Source of the DNA: Datisca glomerata
Lineage: Eukaryota > Streptophyta > Magnoliopsida > Cucurbitales > Datiscaceae
Assembly: GCA_003255025.1 (NCBI GenBank)
Contig: QANY01005344.1
Span: 65,187-129,186 of the forward strand
Length of the DNA stretch: 64,000 nucleotides
Reading direction: 5' to 3'
This document shows, piece after piece, positions 23,700 to 33,907 of the stretch; position 1 is the stretch's first letter, and the number at the start of each line of letters is the position of its first letter. The notes beneath the pieces are model-generated. The model ran no database searches. It was not told the DNA's origin and saw nothing but the letters and a program-made list of their open reading frames with translations. The translations under genes were made by a program, and so were the position numbers.

Positions 23700-24605
23700 A
23701 TGACCCAATTGTTGAATGAACTGCAGACTTTTCAGTCACTCAATCTTAGAATGACTAAAGAGGGCGAGACAAATGTTGTCGAGCAAAAACCTTCTTCCAC
23801 TGTTAAAAGTAACAAGAGGAAGAAGATCAATGGTAAGGGCAAAGGTAAGAATAAGAAAGGGAAGAAATCCATGACATCGTCAAAAGCCAAGAAGAACAAA
23901 AAAGACAGCAAGCCCAAAGGAAAATATTTCCATTGTGGGGTTGAAGGTCATTGGAAGAGAAACTGTAACAAGTATCTCTCCGAGCTAAAAATGAAAGGTA
24001 AATATGATTTACTGGTACTTGAAACTTGCTTGGTGGAATATGATTTGTCATCCTGGATACTTGATTCAGGAGCCACTAATCATGTATGTTCTTCATTGCA
24101 GATGCTCGATTCGTCAAATGAGTTGGCTGATGGCGTGGTCATTTTGAGAGTTGACAGAAGTGCGCTCGTGTCAGCTAAAACATTAAGGACAACATGTTTA
24201 CTTTTTGGATGTAATTATTTAGTTTTGAACGATGTTTATTATATTCCTGGACTTGACAAAATTTCTTTTATTAATAAAGAGTTTACTATTTCTAAGAATG
24301 GATTCGATATTTGTCTTACAAAAGTTATAAACAGACTGTATATGCTTAAAATGATTGAACGCGCGTTAAATAATTCTGAATTATTTAAAGTAACAAAATC
24401 TAAAAGTAACAAACGACAAAGAGTTTCTCACAATGATGATAACACATATCTTTGGCATCTTGGGTTGGGACATATTAATATAGATAGGTTAAATAGGTTA
24501 ACAAAGTATGGTGCTTTGAGAGAACTAAAAGTTGAAATTCTTCCTGTTTCTGAACCCTGTCTAGAGGATAAAATGAACAAGAGACCTTTCACAGGAAAGG
24601 CCTAA
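23700..24605 (+). pseudogene. Copia gag C-terminus, protease and integrase start (plus copy)
   Basis: A 301-codon open stretch. Residues 1-20 read MTQLLNELQTFQSLNLRM. A Lys/Ser-rich linker follows at about 25-75, then a zinc knuckle YFHCGVEGHWKRNC at about 78-91 with the first Cys changed to Tyr. The protease site SSWILDSGATNHVCSS lies at about 117-132, with the catalytic D-S-G intact. GNYLVLNDVYYIPGL-like sequence closes the protease domain, and WHLGLGHINIDRLNRL opens the integrase zinc-binding domain at about 257-272. It is the longest surviving piece of either copia copy. It ends at a TAA inside the integrase linker. Confidence 0.82.
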
Positions 24606-25350
24606 AGAGCCAAGTAATCACTTGAGCTCGTACATGGTGATGTTTGTGGACCGATCAATGTACAAGCTAGAGGTGGTATGAGTATTTCATCACTTTTATT
24701 GACAATTACTCAAGATATGACTATACTTACCTAATGCAAAGAATGTCTGAAACTTTTGACAAGTTTAAAGACTTCAAAGTTGAAACGGAAAACCAATTAG
24801 GTAAATCATTGAAAATCCTTCGATCTGATCGAGGCGGTGAATACATGAATTTAGAATTAAAAAATTATTTGGTGGAGTCTGGAATCCTATCCCAACTCAC
24901 AGCACCTGGAACACCATATCAAAATGGTGTTGCAGAGAGGAGAAACCGAAACTTATTGGATATGGTTAAGTCAATGTTAAGCTACTCATCATTGTCACTT
25001 ACATTTTGGGGATATGCACTACACACGGCAACTTACATTTTGAATGCAGTGCCATCTAAGTCTATAAACAAGACACTTTTAAAGTTATAGAATGCCTTCA
25101 AATCTAGCTTACGTCATTTCCGTATATGGAGGTGTCTAACTCACCTTTGTAGACCCAAGACCGGAAAGTTAGAGTCAAGGTCTAAGTTATGCATATTCCT
25201 AGGCTATGCTTCAGATACTAGAGGTTGGTACTTTCATAATCACAAAGATCAAAAGGTGTTTGTGTTGATAAATGCAACCTTCCTTGAGTGTGATTATATG
25301 CAAAACTACAAACCTCATAGTAAAGTAGTTCTCAAGGAATTAGCGGCTGA
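24606..25350 (+). pseudogene. Copia integrase core and linker (plus copy)
   Basis: VHGDVCGPINVQARGG carries the first catalytic Asp at about 24630-24680. LRSDRGGEYMN at about 24818-24850 carries the second. APGTPYQNGVAERRNRNLLD at about 24900-24960 carries the Glu. The piece 24734-25090 is open; frameshifts lie before and after it. LSLTFWGYALHTATYILNAV and PKTGKLES-like sequence follow. The DDE triad residues are all still present in the fragments. Confidence 0.8.
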
Positions 25351-26330
25351 TAAGATCAGACCACCTTCAATTTCTATTGGTAAACGACAAACCAGAACCA
25401 CAGTTCCTGCAAAGGAAACGCTGGTGCAACGTCGTAATGGGAGGGTTGTGAGACAACCAATTCATTACGAACTAGAAGCACATGTCCTAGTGTCAGACAC
25501 TACTAATGACAATCCATTATCTTATGAAGAAGTAAAGGATGATCCTGAAAATGAGAAATGGAAAGAAGCCATAAACTAGGAAATGGAATCTATGTATTCC
25601 AATTCAATATGGGAACTTGTAAATCCACCTGGAGATATCAGGCACATTAGATGTAAATGGATTTTCTAGAAGAAAAGAGGTGCAAATGGGAAAGTAGAGA
25701 CTTTCAATGTACAAGCTAGAGGTGGGTATGAAGAGACATTCTCCCCTATGGCCATGCTTAAATACATTCACATCCTTTTGTCCACAACCACTAGTTTTGA
25801 CTATGAGATATGGCCAATGAACGTCAAGACAACTTTTATGAATGACTCTCTTGAAGAAAGTATTTATATGATGCAATCAGAAGGGTTCGTATAAAATGGG
25901 CAAGATAAAAAAGTATGCAAGATGCTTAAATAATTTTTTGGATTAAAGCAAGTATCTAGATCTTGAAATCTTACTTTTGACAAGATTATATAGTCTTATG
26001 GTTTCGAGCAAAATGTTGACGAAACCTGTGTTTATAAATACATCAAAGATAAGATAGTGATTTTCTTAATTCTTTAGGTTGATGATATTCTACTCATTGA
26101 GAATCATGTAGAAACTCTGTCAAAAGTAAAGAAGTGGTTAGCAGAGAAATTCTAAATGAAAGATTTGGGAGAAGCGAGCTATGTTCTAGCACTTTCTCAG
26201 ACATCTTAAAATGAAAAGGTGCTAAAAAGATTCTCTATGAAGAATTCCAAGAAAGTTAAACTACTGACCAGACACCTTAGGAGGAAGAGGGTATTAGAAA
26301 TGTTCTCTATGCTTCAGTAGTTGGAAGTCT
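25351..26330 (+). pseudogene. Copia reverse transcriptase (plus copy)
   Basis: The linker reads RRNGRVVRQPIHYELEAHV at about 25430-25490, then SYEEVKDDPENEKWKEAIN and the RT start EMESMYSNSIWELVNPPGD near 25580-25635. A TAG and further stops follow. VDDILLIENHVE-like sequence at about 26078-26110 is the YVDD active-site block. Degeneration is heavier here than in gag or integrase. An odd patch at about 25709-25733 repeats VQARGGYE-like integrase sequence in the RT, suggesting gene conversion or template switching. Confidence 0.7.
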
Positions 26331-26988
26331 CATGTATGTCATGTTGTGTACGAGATCGGGTATCTGTTATGCAGTGAGAATTGTCAGTCGTTATCAATCG
26401 AATTCAGGTTTGTAACACTGGATTGCAGTAAAGCACATTCTCAAGTATCTTATGAGAACGATAAACTATATAATTGTTTATTTAGGTGGAGACCTGAAGC
26501 CCACTTAATATACTGATTTTGATTTTCAATCAGACAGAGACAGTCGAAAGTCGACGTCTAGATCAATATTCACCCTAATTAGAGGAGCTATAGTCTGGAG
26601 AAATATTAAATAATCTAGCATTGCAGATTCCACTATGGAAGCCGAGTATATAACAGTTTGTGAAGCTGCGAAAAAAGCGGTATGGCTCAGAAAGTTATAT
26701 ACTAATCTGGAAATAGTTACAGATATGGACAAGCCACTAATCTTGTACTGTGATAACAGTGGGGCGGTAGCAAATTCCAAGGAACCGATGAGTCACAAGA
26801 AGGGCAAGCACATAAAAAGGAAATATCATCATGTAAGAGAGATCGTGCATTGAGGGGATGTGACGGTTACGAAGATAGCGTCAGAACAGAACCTGGATGA
26901 TCTTTTTCAAAGACGCTTCCTGCGAAGTCATTTGAGGGTCACATGTGTAACATGGGATTGAGAGAAATACCACATTTACTTGGGAGAT
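26331..26988 (+). pseudogene. Copia RNase H and 3' internal end (plus copy)
   Basis: MEAEYITVCEAAKKAVWLRK at 26635-26694 and LILYCDNSGAVANSKEPMSH at about 26740-26795 are the RNase H blocks with conserved Glu and Asp. The block 26635-26853 is open. It is followed by a non-coding stretch with GTAACATGGGATTGAGA and the purine tract CTTGGGAGAT before the LTR at 26989. Confidence 0.8.
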
Positions 26989-29179
26989 TGTTGGCGGGTA
27001 TGCACTCAAAGCATGTGTATTGACATTTTGATATAAAATTTAATAAGGATTACATTTTTCTTATAATTGTTCTTTTAAATTATTGTTGATTAATTTATAT
27101 AAATACCCAAAAATTTCGTTTTCATTAATGAGACTATGATCTTGTATTAGTACGAGAGGATTAAAATCATAGAAAATGAAAAAAATTATCAGCAACATAT
27201 TAATGTATGAAATCTTTAATGAATGGTTGCTAGTACAGTTCACCAAGCATTATGAATACATGTGATCTAGATATGGACCATTGATGTGGATAGACATTTT
27301 AGTGAAGGTAATTTATATAATGAGATTATATATAACGGACCAATGTGAATTAATCTTTACCAACGTGCCGTTTATCATAAAGATTTAATACACATCAATC
27401 TGATGATCATATATAGATCAGTTTAGATCTTGAGTGGTCATGAAATCCTATGCATGTCTACTGGATCTTTCGATTCACTCGTTAAGGTTTGTTTAGAAAC
27501 AGGCTAGAAACTTTTGTTTTGGAGATTTCGTGATATTAATGGCTGGGAACATGATCTACAAGATTTGAAATCCAAGCTTTCCTAACGGATCGTATAGTAG
27601 TTCCTTTAAATATTAATTCTAGAATTGATTGCTTATTCAGCTCAAATTTATAGTAAGATTATAAATTAGTCATTCACTAGTAGATTAATGGTACTTAAGG
27701 ATTAAGAGGTAATTAGAAGGGTAAAACAGTAATTTTGACCATTTCCAATTTACGAACCAATAATTGGAGGACGGAACTACGTGAAATGATTATATCAATG
27801 GACTACATGAAAATGCTCTATATATACATTTTGTATTATCTAAGAGTACAATTTCATATTTATAGTGGAATAATAATGGAATTAATAAATAAGATTATTT
27901 AATTAAAGAATTTATGTAATAATATGGTTTATTAGAGCTTATGATTATAGGTCAATAGTCCCCAAGTCACCTCTATACTACGCAGTATAGGGTGTAAATA
28001 TTTCAGGACATGATAAAATGACTTACTTGCAAATGAATTTTTATTCCGGAGCAAGTACTTAATTATGAGATAATTATATGTGATTAATTAATTAAGAATT
28101 AATTAACTTGAATTATATATATCTATATAATTTTTGGAATTAATATATATATATATAAATAATTATCAATTTTTAATTATCGATAAATGAGACAAAAGTA
28201 TTTAATTTATGAAATTAGATAATAATTTGGATCAATTAAATCTGTTATTTATGAAATAACATATAATTTAATTGATAGTGGTAATCAGATATGTTAATTT
28301 TGAATTAACAAATATCTAGATATTTAATTTGATTAAAATAAATATTTAATACGCAGTAATTGTCATGTTCCAATCACTGATTGAGTATCAGAGATTGACA
28401 TTGACTAGTGTAGTAGTGTGCAACACTGTAGTGTCGTGTGGCACTGTAGTGGGTCTCACTGCTATTGAAAATTTTATAATTAAATATTATTTCAATTATC
28501 CAAAAATATCTGATATACCTATATCAAGAAAAATATACAGAAATTATCTTATGGCCTAAGATAATGAATAAGAGAATTAGTTCACTCAGTTCAATCAATT
28601 AGTTGAATCAGAGAATTAGTTCATCAATCAAGAGTTTAGAGAAAAACACAATTCTCAAGGAGTGATTTTTCTACGATTAAGAGTTAATCAAATCTCTATA
28701 AGAATAATCATCACATTCTTTTAGAGAATTGTCTCACAAAAAGACTTTCTCAGTAAAATCTTTAGATCTCATGTGTTGAGTACATCTAGAGATAGAAAAG
28801 TGTCTTCGTTACATTCTACACGCCCACACACGTCCTAGTGAGTTGATGATTGACTTGAAAGATCTTGATGTGGATCTCAGGGTCTGCTGGTCGTTGAAAC
28901 GATTTCGTGAGAACAAAAAATCGATTGATTTTGCAATGACACTTGATTTAGAGTTCAAGAAGTATATGATTCCTAACCTTGTATGTTGAAGGTTTAACTT
29001 ATAAATATATAATGGATCCTGACTGATTGAAAATAATTTTCAATAAAAATTTATTTTTGTTATCGTAGCGTTGCGTGATTTTGTTTTATTAAAATATTAA
29101 ATTTTATAAAAAAAAATTTAATTTTTAAAATAGCCACGAGCCACACGCTTCTGCCGCACACGCGCCGTGATGACCAACA
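26989..29179 (+). repeat. 3' LTR of the plus copia element
   Basis: Begins TGTTGGCGGGTATGC and ends GATGACCAACA. It aligns with 18811-20895 with many substitutions and indels. Gypsy integrase sequence resumes within about 15 bp of its end. Confidence 0.85.
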
Positions 29180-29189
29180 GTTGGGCCAC

Positions 29190-29991
29190 TACTGATGGCT
29201 CTCACTCAAAAAAGGTTATTATTGGCTGTAAATGACTACTTTACAAAGTGGATAGAAGCGGAAGCGTTAGCAAGAGTATAAGAAGCGGAGGTAAGGCAGC
29301 TTCTATGAATAAATATTGTTTGCAGGTACGAGATCCCCAAAGTGCTTGTTTCTGATAACGTGCTTGAGTTCACTGGAAGCCAAGTGAAAAACTTTTATGA
29401 TGACCTTTGGATAAAGAATAGACTGCCAACTCCTTACTACCCTCCAAGCAACGGGCAAACAGAAAAATCAAATAGAACAATACTGGAAAATCTAAAGAAA
29501 CAGTTGGAAGTGCCAAAGGGAAGTGGGTTGAGGAACTGTCATTAGTTCTATGGGCGTACCGAACAACACCATGAGAACCAACTGGAGAAACACCTTTCGC
29601 CCTAACCTTTGGGGCAGAAGCTGTAATACCAGTTCAAATTGGTTGCCCCACAGTGAAATCAGGAATAAATGAAGTCATAAACGTGATGAATGATTGGAAG
29701 TTTAAAATTTTTGGAGGAAAAGAGATAAGCGGCTCTGTTAAGAATGGCCAATTACAACCAGAAAAGAAAAAAGTACTTCCAAAAGAGAGTCAAACGATGA
29801 CAATTTCGAAGGGGAGATCTTGTACTGAAGAGAATCTTTTAGTTAAATGAAGGCAAATTGAAGCCAAATTGGGAAGGACATTCATAGTTAAAGTAATTGG
29901 AGGAAACGAATCATATTATTTAATGACCAACGAGGGAAGTGATTTGTCCAAGCCTTGTAATGCTTTCCGTTTGTGCAAATATTATGTGTAA
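29190..29991 (+). pseudogene. Ty3/gypsy integrase, C-terminal half
   Basis: In pieces: AVNDYFTKWIEAEALARV at about 29220-29270, then IPKVLVSDNVLEFTGSQVKN with YYPPSNGQTEKSNRTILENL (29342-29545, open), then EELSLVLWAYRTTP and FALTFGAEAVIPVQIG. These are the core-domain Asp and Glu blocks of a gypsy integrase; NGQTEKSNR holds the Glu. The tail SYYLMTNEGSD and FRLCKYYV ends at a TAA at 29989-29991, matching the end of Tat-type integrases. Stops and frameshifts are present. It belongs to the same element as the gag at 1125-1895. Confidence 0.82.
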
Positions 29992-30089
29992 TTATTCTCT
30001 TTATAATGAAAACATTTTTATCCGTGGTTTTCCTGGTAAAGTGTTTTCCATGTAAAAATTGGGTGTTCATTGTTCTTTTCTTAACAATT

Positions 30090-30300
30090 AAAAGAAACGG
30101 GCCCCTGAGCTCAAAAGAGTTTAAGTCCATGAAGATTGTTGTCTTTGAGCATCTTCTTCTATAGAAAACGGGTCTTTGAGCTCACAAATAGCTTAAATCC
30201 ATGAAGGTACTCACCTTCTAAAGGAAACAGGCCCCTGAGTTGCCAAAAAGCTTAAGCCCGTGAGAAATGATGTATGCAGCATCACCCTCTAAAAGAAACC
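30090..30300. repeat. Tandem repeats downstream of gypsy integrase
   Basis: Three diverged units of about 60-72 bp, each with a GAAACGGGCCCCTGAG-like start followed by a TTAAGTCCATGAAG-like segment, at about 30094, 30165 and 30223. Such repeats between integrase and the 3' LTR are usual in plant Tat-lineage elements. Confidence 0.7.
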
Positions 30301-30549
30301 AAAAAAAGAAAGAAATGGAGAAATTTAAAAAGGGAGGACTGAAAGGGGAAAAGAAAGGAAACTTGCAAAGAAATTAGGTTTCAAGACAGCAAAATCTTGT
30401 AGAATGGAGAAAAAATTGTCTAACACTTGCAAAGGGAAAGAATGAAGTATTGGAAGATCAAAAGTTACTAAATCAGTTTCCTTTTTATTGATAATGGAGC
30501 AAAATTACAAAGAAAGGAAAAGTAGAAAGCAAAAATTACAACTACGAAA

Positions 30550-32600
30550 GTAGCACTTAGGCTACTTTTCAGCAACAACGACGGGAGTGCCAGACGACTC
30601 CGAGGCTTTGGCAGTGGTATCTTCTATTGAAGCATTCACAGAATCCTCAACTTCTGGAGTGAGAGTCTTCTTAGGAGGACAGTTTACTTAGGCATCTCTA
30701 TAGCAAGCGTTATAGAAAAGTATCTCCATTTCCTTAAATAGAGCCTAGTACTATGCTTCAGAAGCCTGCTCCCATTCAACGGCTTCATCTTGGCTTTCTC
30801 GGCTTCGGATTTTGCCTTCTCAGCTTCGGCCAAAGCCTTTCTTGCAGCTTCCAAATCCTCATCTACCTGTCGTTCTTCAACCATTGTAACCTCTGCATCA
30901 TGAGCCATCCTCTCTAACATTTTTTGGATTTTCAGCCTCATCTGTTAGGTGTTGCTCCTTTTCAGCTTGAAGACGAGCCATAGTAGCGTTTGCCTCTATA
31001 AGCTCTCTTCGAAGAACCATCAAAACCTGGTCATGAAGATGATGATGCTCTTGAAGAGCGTTGTCATGGATAATAGCTTGAAAATATGAAAAATAAACTA
31101 ATTACAGAAGTTATAACTTCAAAAAAGTATAGATGGAAGAGAAATTTTTTACCCTCATCAAGTCCTGGCTCAGGCAGTTGACAAGCTCATCGATACCGAG
31201 CCTCTTTGTGGTGTTGGCATCGACATAAGGCTAAATGCCGCAAACAACAACATGAGAAGCCCCGGCATCATCTAGAAAGTTAACAGATGTCGGAATAGAG
31301 GCGTTGACAAAATGTTTCCACAGAGTCGGTAAGGGTTCACTAGCAGTGTTTTGCCACCCATGGGCATCTCCCGAGGCAGGAACAATCACAGTGGGCACAA
31401 CGGGAGCTGGTGCAGAAGGAGGATCAAAGTTTGAAGGAGGAGCCTCGATCTGCGGGACAAAAGTGCTATGAGCGGGAGGAGCGGGCGGGAGCTCTGAGTG
31501 GGATAAGCTCGAAGTGTTAGTCTTAGTTCTCCTCTCAACAAGACCAACGAACTTGCTGCGGAGTCTTTTCGTCATCCTTATACCGGCTTCTACTTGGTCA
31601 AATAACGCTTGATCGCCCGACGAACTGGATGAACCCAAAGAATTAAAATGGCTAGAAACGGAACGAAAAGAAGGATTTGGAATGTCTCTAGGAATGTAAG
31701 ATGAAGGAGCTAGAGCGGATGTGGCAGCAACGTAAATCAGAGCAGGAATAGGTACATGAGTAGGATTGGCTTCTCCTCACAAATCAAGAAGCACATTCCA
31801 ATCCAAATCTTGAGCTCGAAGATGGAAAGCAATGGTGATCCTTTCCATGGACTCTCTAAAAAGGTAAGGCTTCGTATTTTTCTTAACTGCAGAAGAAAGA
31901 GAACACAAGTCCATTAGTCAAACAAAATAACAATTAAAAAAAGGTGGAAAAGAATGAAAAAGATAAAAATGGAGGCGAGAACCGGAGCTCCGACAACTTA
32001 CTAAAAATTGCCCATTTCTTGGGAATTGTCCAGCAGCCATCACCACTCCAGTTCCCGCTAATCAAGATAGTATCTCTTTCACAGCCCTTGTCTCCTTTCG
32101 GAATCTTGGTGATTAGATTTCTTATTTTCTCATATGGACTAGGGGTAAAGTAGTAGCTTCCATCTCAGTGTTTGACTATGTAGCAGTAAAGGAGCTCATC
32201 ATCTATCCCTAAACCAAAATTATATCTTCTATTTAAGGCCTTCAAACCAAGAATAATCATAAAGGAGCTCGGGATAAACTGTGAAGGGGCAAGACCAACT
32301 CTATGGGAAAAAAGAAAAAAAGAAAATGGAAGCCTAAGACCTAGGGCTATGTACATGGGACTAAGGATTATTTGGTAGGGTGGTTTACAAGAAACCCCTA
32401 CGGACTCACTCTCTCCCAACGCACAAATAACATCTAGGGGAGAGCTTGTCGATAACAGGTCATGAATTACCCAAATTCATCTAGAGTTCTGACTAGAGAG
32501 ATTGGAACTTTAAACTCAGCCATAATTCCATGAACACGAAAGAAGAAAGAAGAAGATGAAAAAGGAACTTACAGGTTCAAAAGCGAGAGAGTGAAGAAAG
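30550..32600 (-). pseudogene. Antisense gene of the gypsy element (plant mobile-domain-like, coiled-coil tail)
   Basis: It lies on the strand opposite to gag and integrase. A leader exon near 32573-32600 ends in a consensus donor (GTAAGT at 32567-32572). Next, LRLPFSFFLFSHRVGLAPSQ and FIPSSFMIILGLKAL at about 32250-32345 lead to SYYFTPSPYEKIRNLI and NWSGDGCWTIPKKWAIFSK at about 31990-32155, the latter ending in a second donor. A Ser/Pro-rich region follows (31231-31638, starts MGSSSSSGDQALFDQVEAG), then an Ala/Glu/Lys heptad-like coiled coil (30684-30941). The first blocks resemble the gag-like or mobile-domain proteins encoded antisense in plant Tat elements. It is recognisable but has stops, so a product is doubtful. 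Role unknown. Confidence 0.62.
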
Positions 32601-32618
32601 GGACTGAAGGAGGAGGTC

Positions 32619-32626
32619 TTATATAA
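32619..32626 (-). promoter_or_regulatory. TATA box for the antisense gene in the gypsy element
   Basis: CTTATATAAG on the minus strand stands about 45 bp upstream of the GT donor that ends the leader exon. CT-rich leader sequence follows. Its place and spacing fit an RNA polymerase II start at about 32590. Confidence 0.55.
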
Positions 32627-33284
32627 GCCGTGGACTTTAAAAGAAATTGGAAAATGCCCTATTCTGAAATGAGGCAATGATGGGACGCCTATAATTATTT
32701 ATTGATGAACGTATGTAATCGACATCATAACCACACGGCTGGCAATATAGGGAGACGAGACGCACAACGTAAGAGGCAAAGAGACGCAACCGTTGATGAA
32801 TAGGGAAATGACAGCTGGCAACGGGAAATAGATTTTTCTGCTAAAGGAAAATATTTGATCCACATCAGTTCCAGGAGCATCGAAAATGAGAACGAAAAGA
32901 TGAGGGGCCGTTTTTGAAAAAGCATGATTGACGAAGAAACGTGACTGACTCGTCACAAGTGACGCGAATGGAAGCGTGACAGGTGGAAAAGGAAGTCGCA
33001 TACCTTGACAAAATCAGAAGATTGCTCAGTATGTTGCGCAATCCCGAGAACAGGAAGATGAATCGACTGAAAAATGGAAACAACGGCATAAATAAATTCA
33101 AAACAAGTTCAGTCAGTGCATAAATAGTCCGCGAGTGTAGTTGACTAGTAGTACCATTAGCCTAAACGCTGTGTATCCTTCGCGTAGAAGGTTACTGACA
33201 CAAAAGACAGGGAATGATGATGTGTAATGATGGAATTTCTTTCTTCAAGAAACACTTTAGTATTGCATGTTAAATTTACTATGT

Positions 33285-33296
33285 AATATGGGGAAA
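33285..33296 (+). other. Polypurine tract of the gypsy element
   Basis: ATGGGGAAA directly precedes the TG of the 3' LTR, as needed for plus-strand priming. Confidence 0.6.
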
Positions 33297-33716
33297 TGAA
33301 TAGGTAAAAAATCTTTGTGGAGCCACGTAAGCGACACGTGACCAATCAGAAATGGGCGTGGACCTCCATCGGGGCGAAGCGAGAAAAGCCAATCTAAACC
33401 GTCGATCTCGTCATATCCCATCAGACGGTTTAAGCTTGATTAGTCGTTGATATAGATAAGCTAAGCTCGATTAGTTGTTAGTATAGATAAATTAAATCTG
33501 ATATGATAAGCTCTATCTTGGAAGAATATTCTATTTATTCTCTGTATTTTAAGGGACATCATTAAGCTTTGTAACCAATGGAAAGCCTATAAATAGAAGT
33601 CAATTGTAAACTTAAGCATTCAACAAATCGAGCAATAACTCAAATATTCTCGAGAATTCTCTCTCACACTTTTTATTGTTCATTTTATTTTGAGTGTGAG
33701 AAAATTTTCCCTTACA
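33297..33716 (+). repeat. 3' LTR of the gypsy element
   Basis: Starts TGAATAGGTAAAAAATC and ends CCCTTACA, aligning with 667-1073. The TATA-like CCTATAAATAGAAG at about 33586-33599 matches the one in the 5' LTR. Confidence 0.86.
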
Positions 33717-33721
33717 CACTC
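33717..33721. repeat. Target-site duplication, right copy (CACTC)
   Basis: CACTC follows the terminal CA of the 3' LTR and is identical to the left copy at 662-666. This fixes the outer boundaries of the whole nested complex. Confidence 0.88.
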
Positions 33722-33907
33722 TTCAATGTAAATGAAGGTTGCCTCCCTATGAATGATTATCTCATTGGATTCCTCCTCTGTAAGGTTATAAATGTCCATC
33801 CTCCCTAAAAGCCCAGTCTTAACATCAGGTGCCCCCGACCCTCTCGAGTCAACTCCATCGCCTTCTGAAGACATCACCGTCGAAGAGGATTCCCCGACAA
33901 CAGCCAC
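33717..33907 (-). pseudogene. DUF4283 / zinc-knuckle protein, 5' portion (interrupted)
   Basis: A minus-strand ATG at 33905-33907 opens about 63 codons. They begin with a Ser/Gly-rich stretch and lead into DIYNLTEEESNEIII and IYIEEC, the usual run-up to a DUF4283 domain. The frame hits the CACTC target duplication and continues, in frame and in sense, at position 666 on the other side of the gypsy element with SLSLLGRIF. Together they form one interrupted gene. Nothing upstream (33908 onward) shows a promoter clearly. Expression of an intact product is impossible because of the 33-kb insertion. Confidence 0.7.

Larger units (their letters stand above)
18811..29179 (+). mobile_element. Ty1/copia retrotransposon, plus orientation
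   Basis: Full layout: LTR 18811-20895, primer-binding site, leader, partially duplicated gag, protease, integrase, reverse transcriptase, RNase H, purine tract, LTR 26989-29179. The LTRs (2,085 and 2,191 bp) begin TGTTGG and end CCAATA or CCAACA. They differ by many indels, so the copy is old. No intact polyprotein remains. No target duplication is visible, since the left side is another element fragment and the right flank (GTTGG) matches nothing at the left boundary. Confidence 0.87.
667..33716 (+). mobile_element. Ty3/gypsy LTR retrotransposon (Tat-like), with nested insertions
   Basis: Order of parts: 5' LTR 667-1073, primer-binding site, gag remnant 1125-1895, foreign copia block 1925-29179, integrase 29190-29991, tandem repeats 30090-30300, antisense gene 30550-32600, purine tract, 3' LTR 33297-33716. 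Both LTRs begin TGAA and end TTACA, and CACTC flanks the element. Long non-coding space after integrase, tandem repeats before the 3' LTR and an antisense gene there are known features of plant Tat-lineage elements. Protease, reverse transcriptase and RNase H are missing. They were deleted where the copia pair now sits, so the element is non-autonomous. The LTRs differ by many substitutions and indels, so the insertion is old. Lineage name is inference. Confidence 0.88.
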
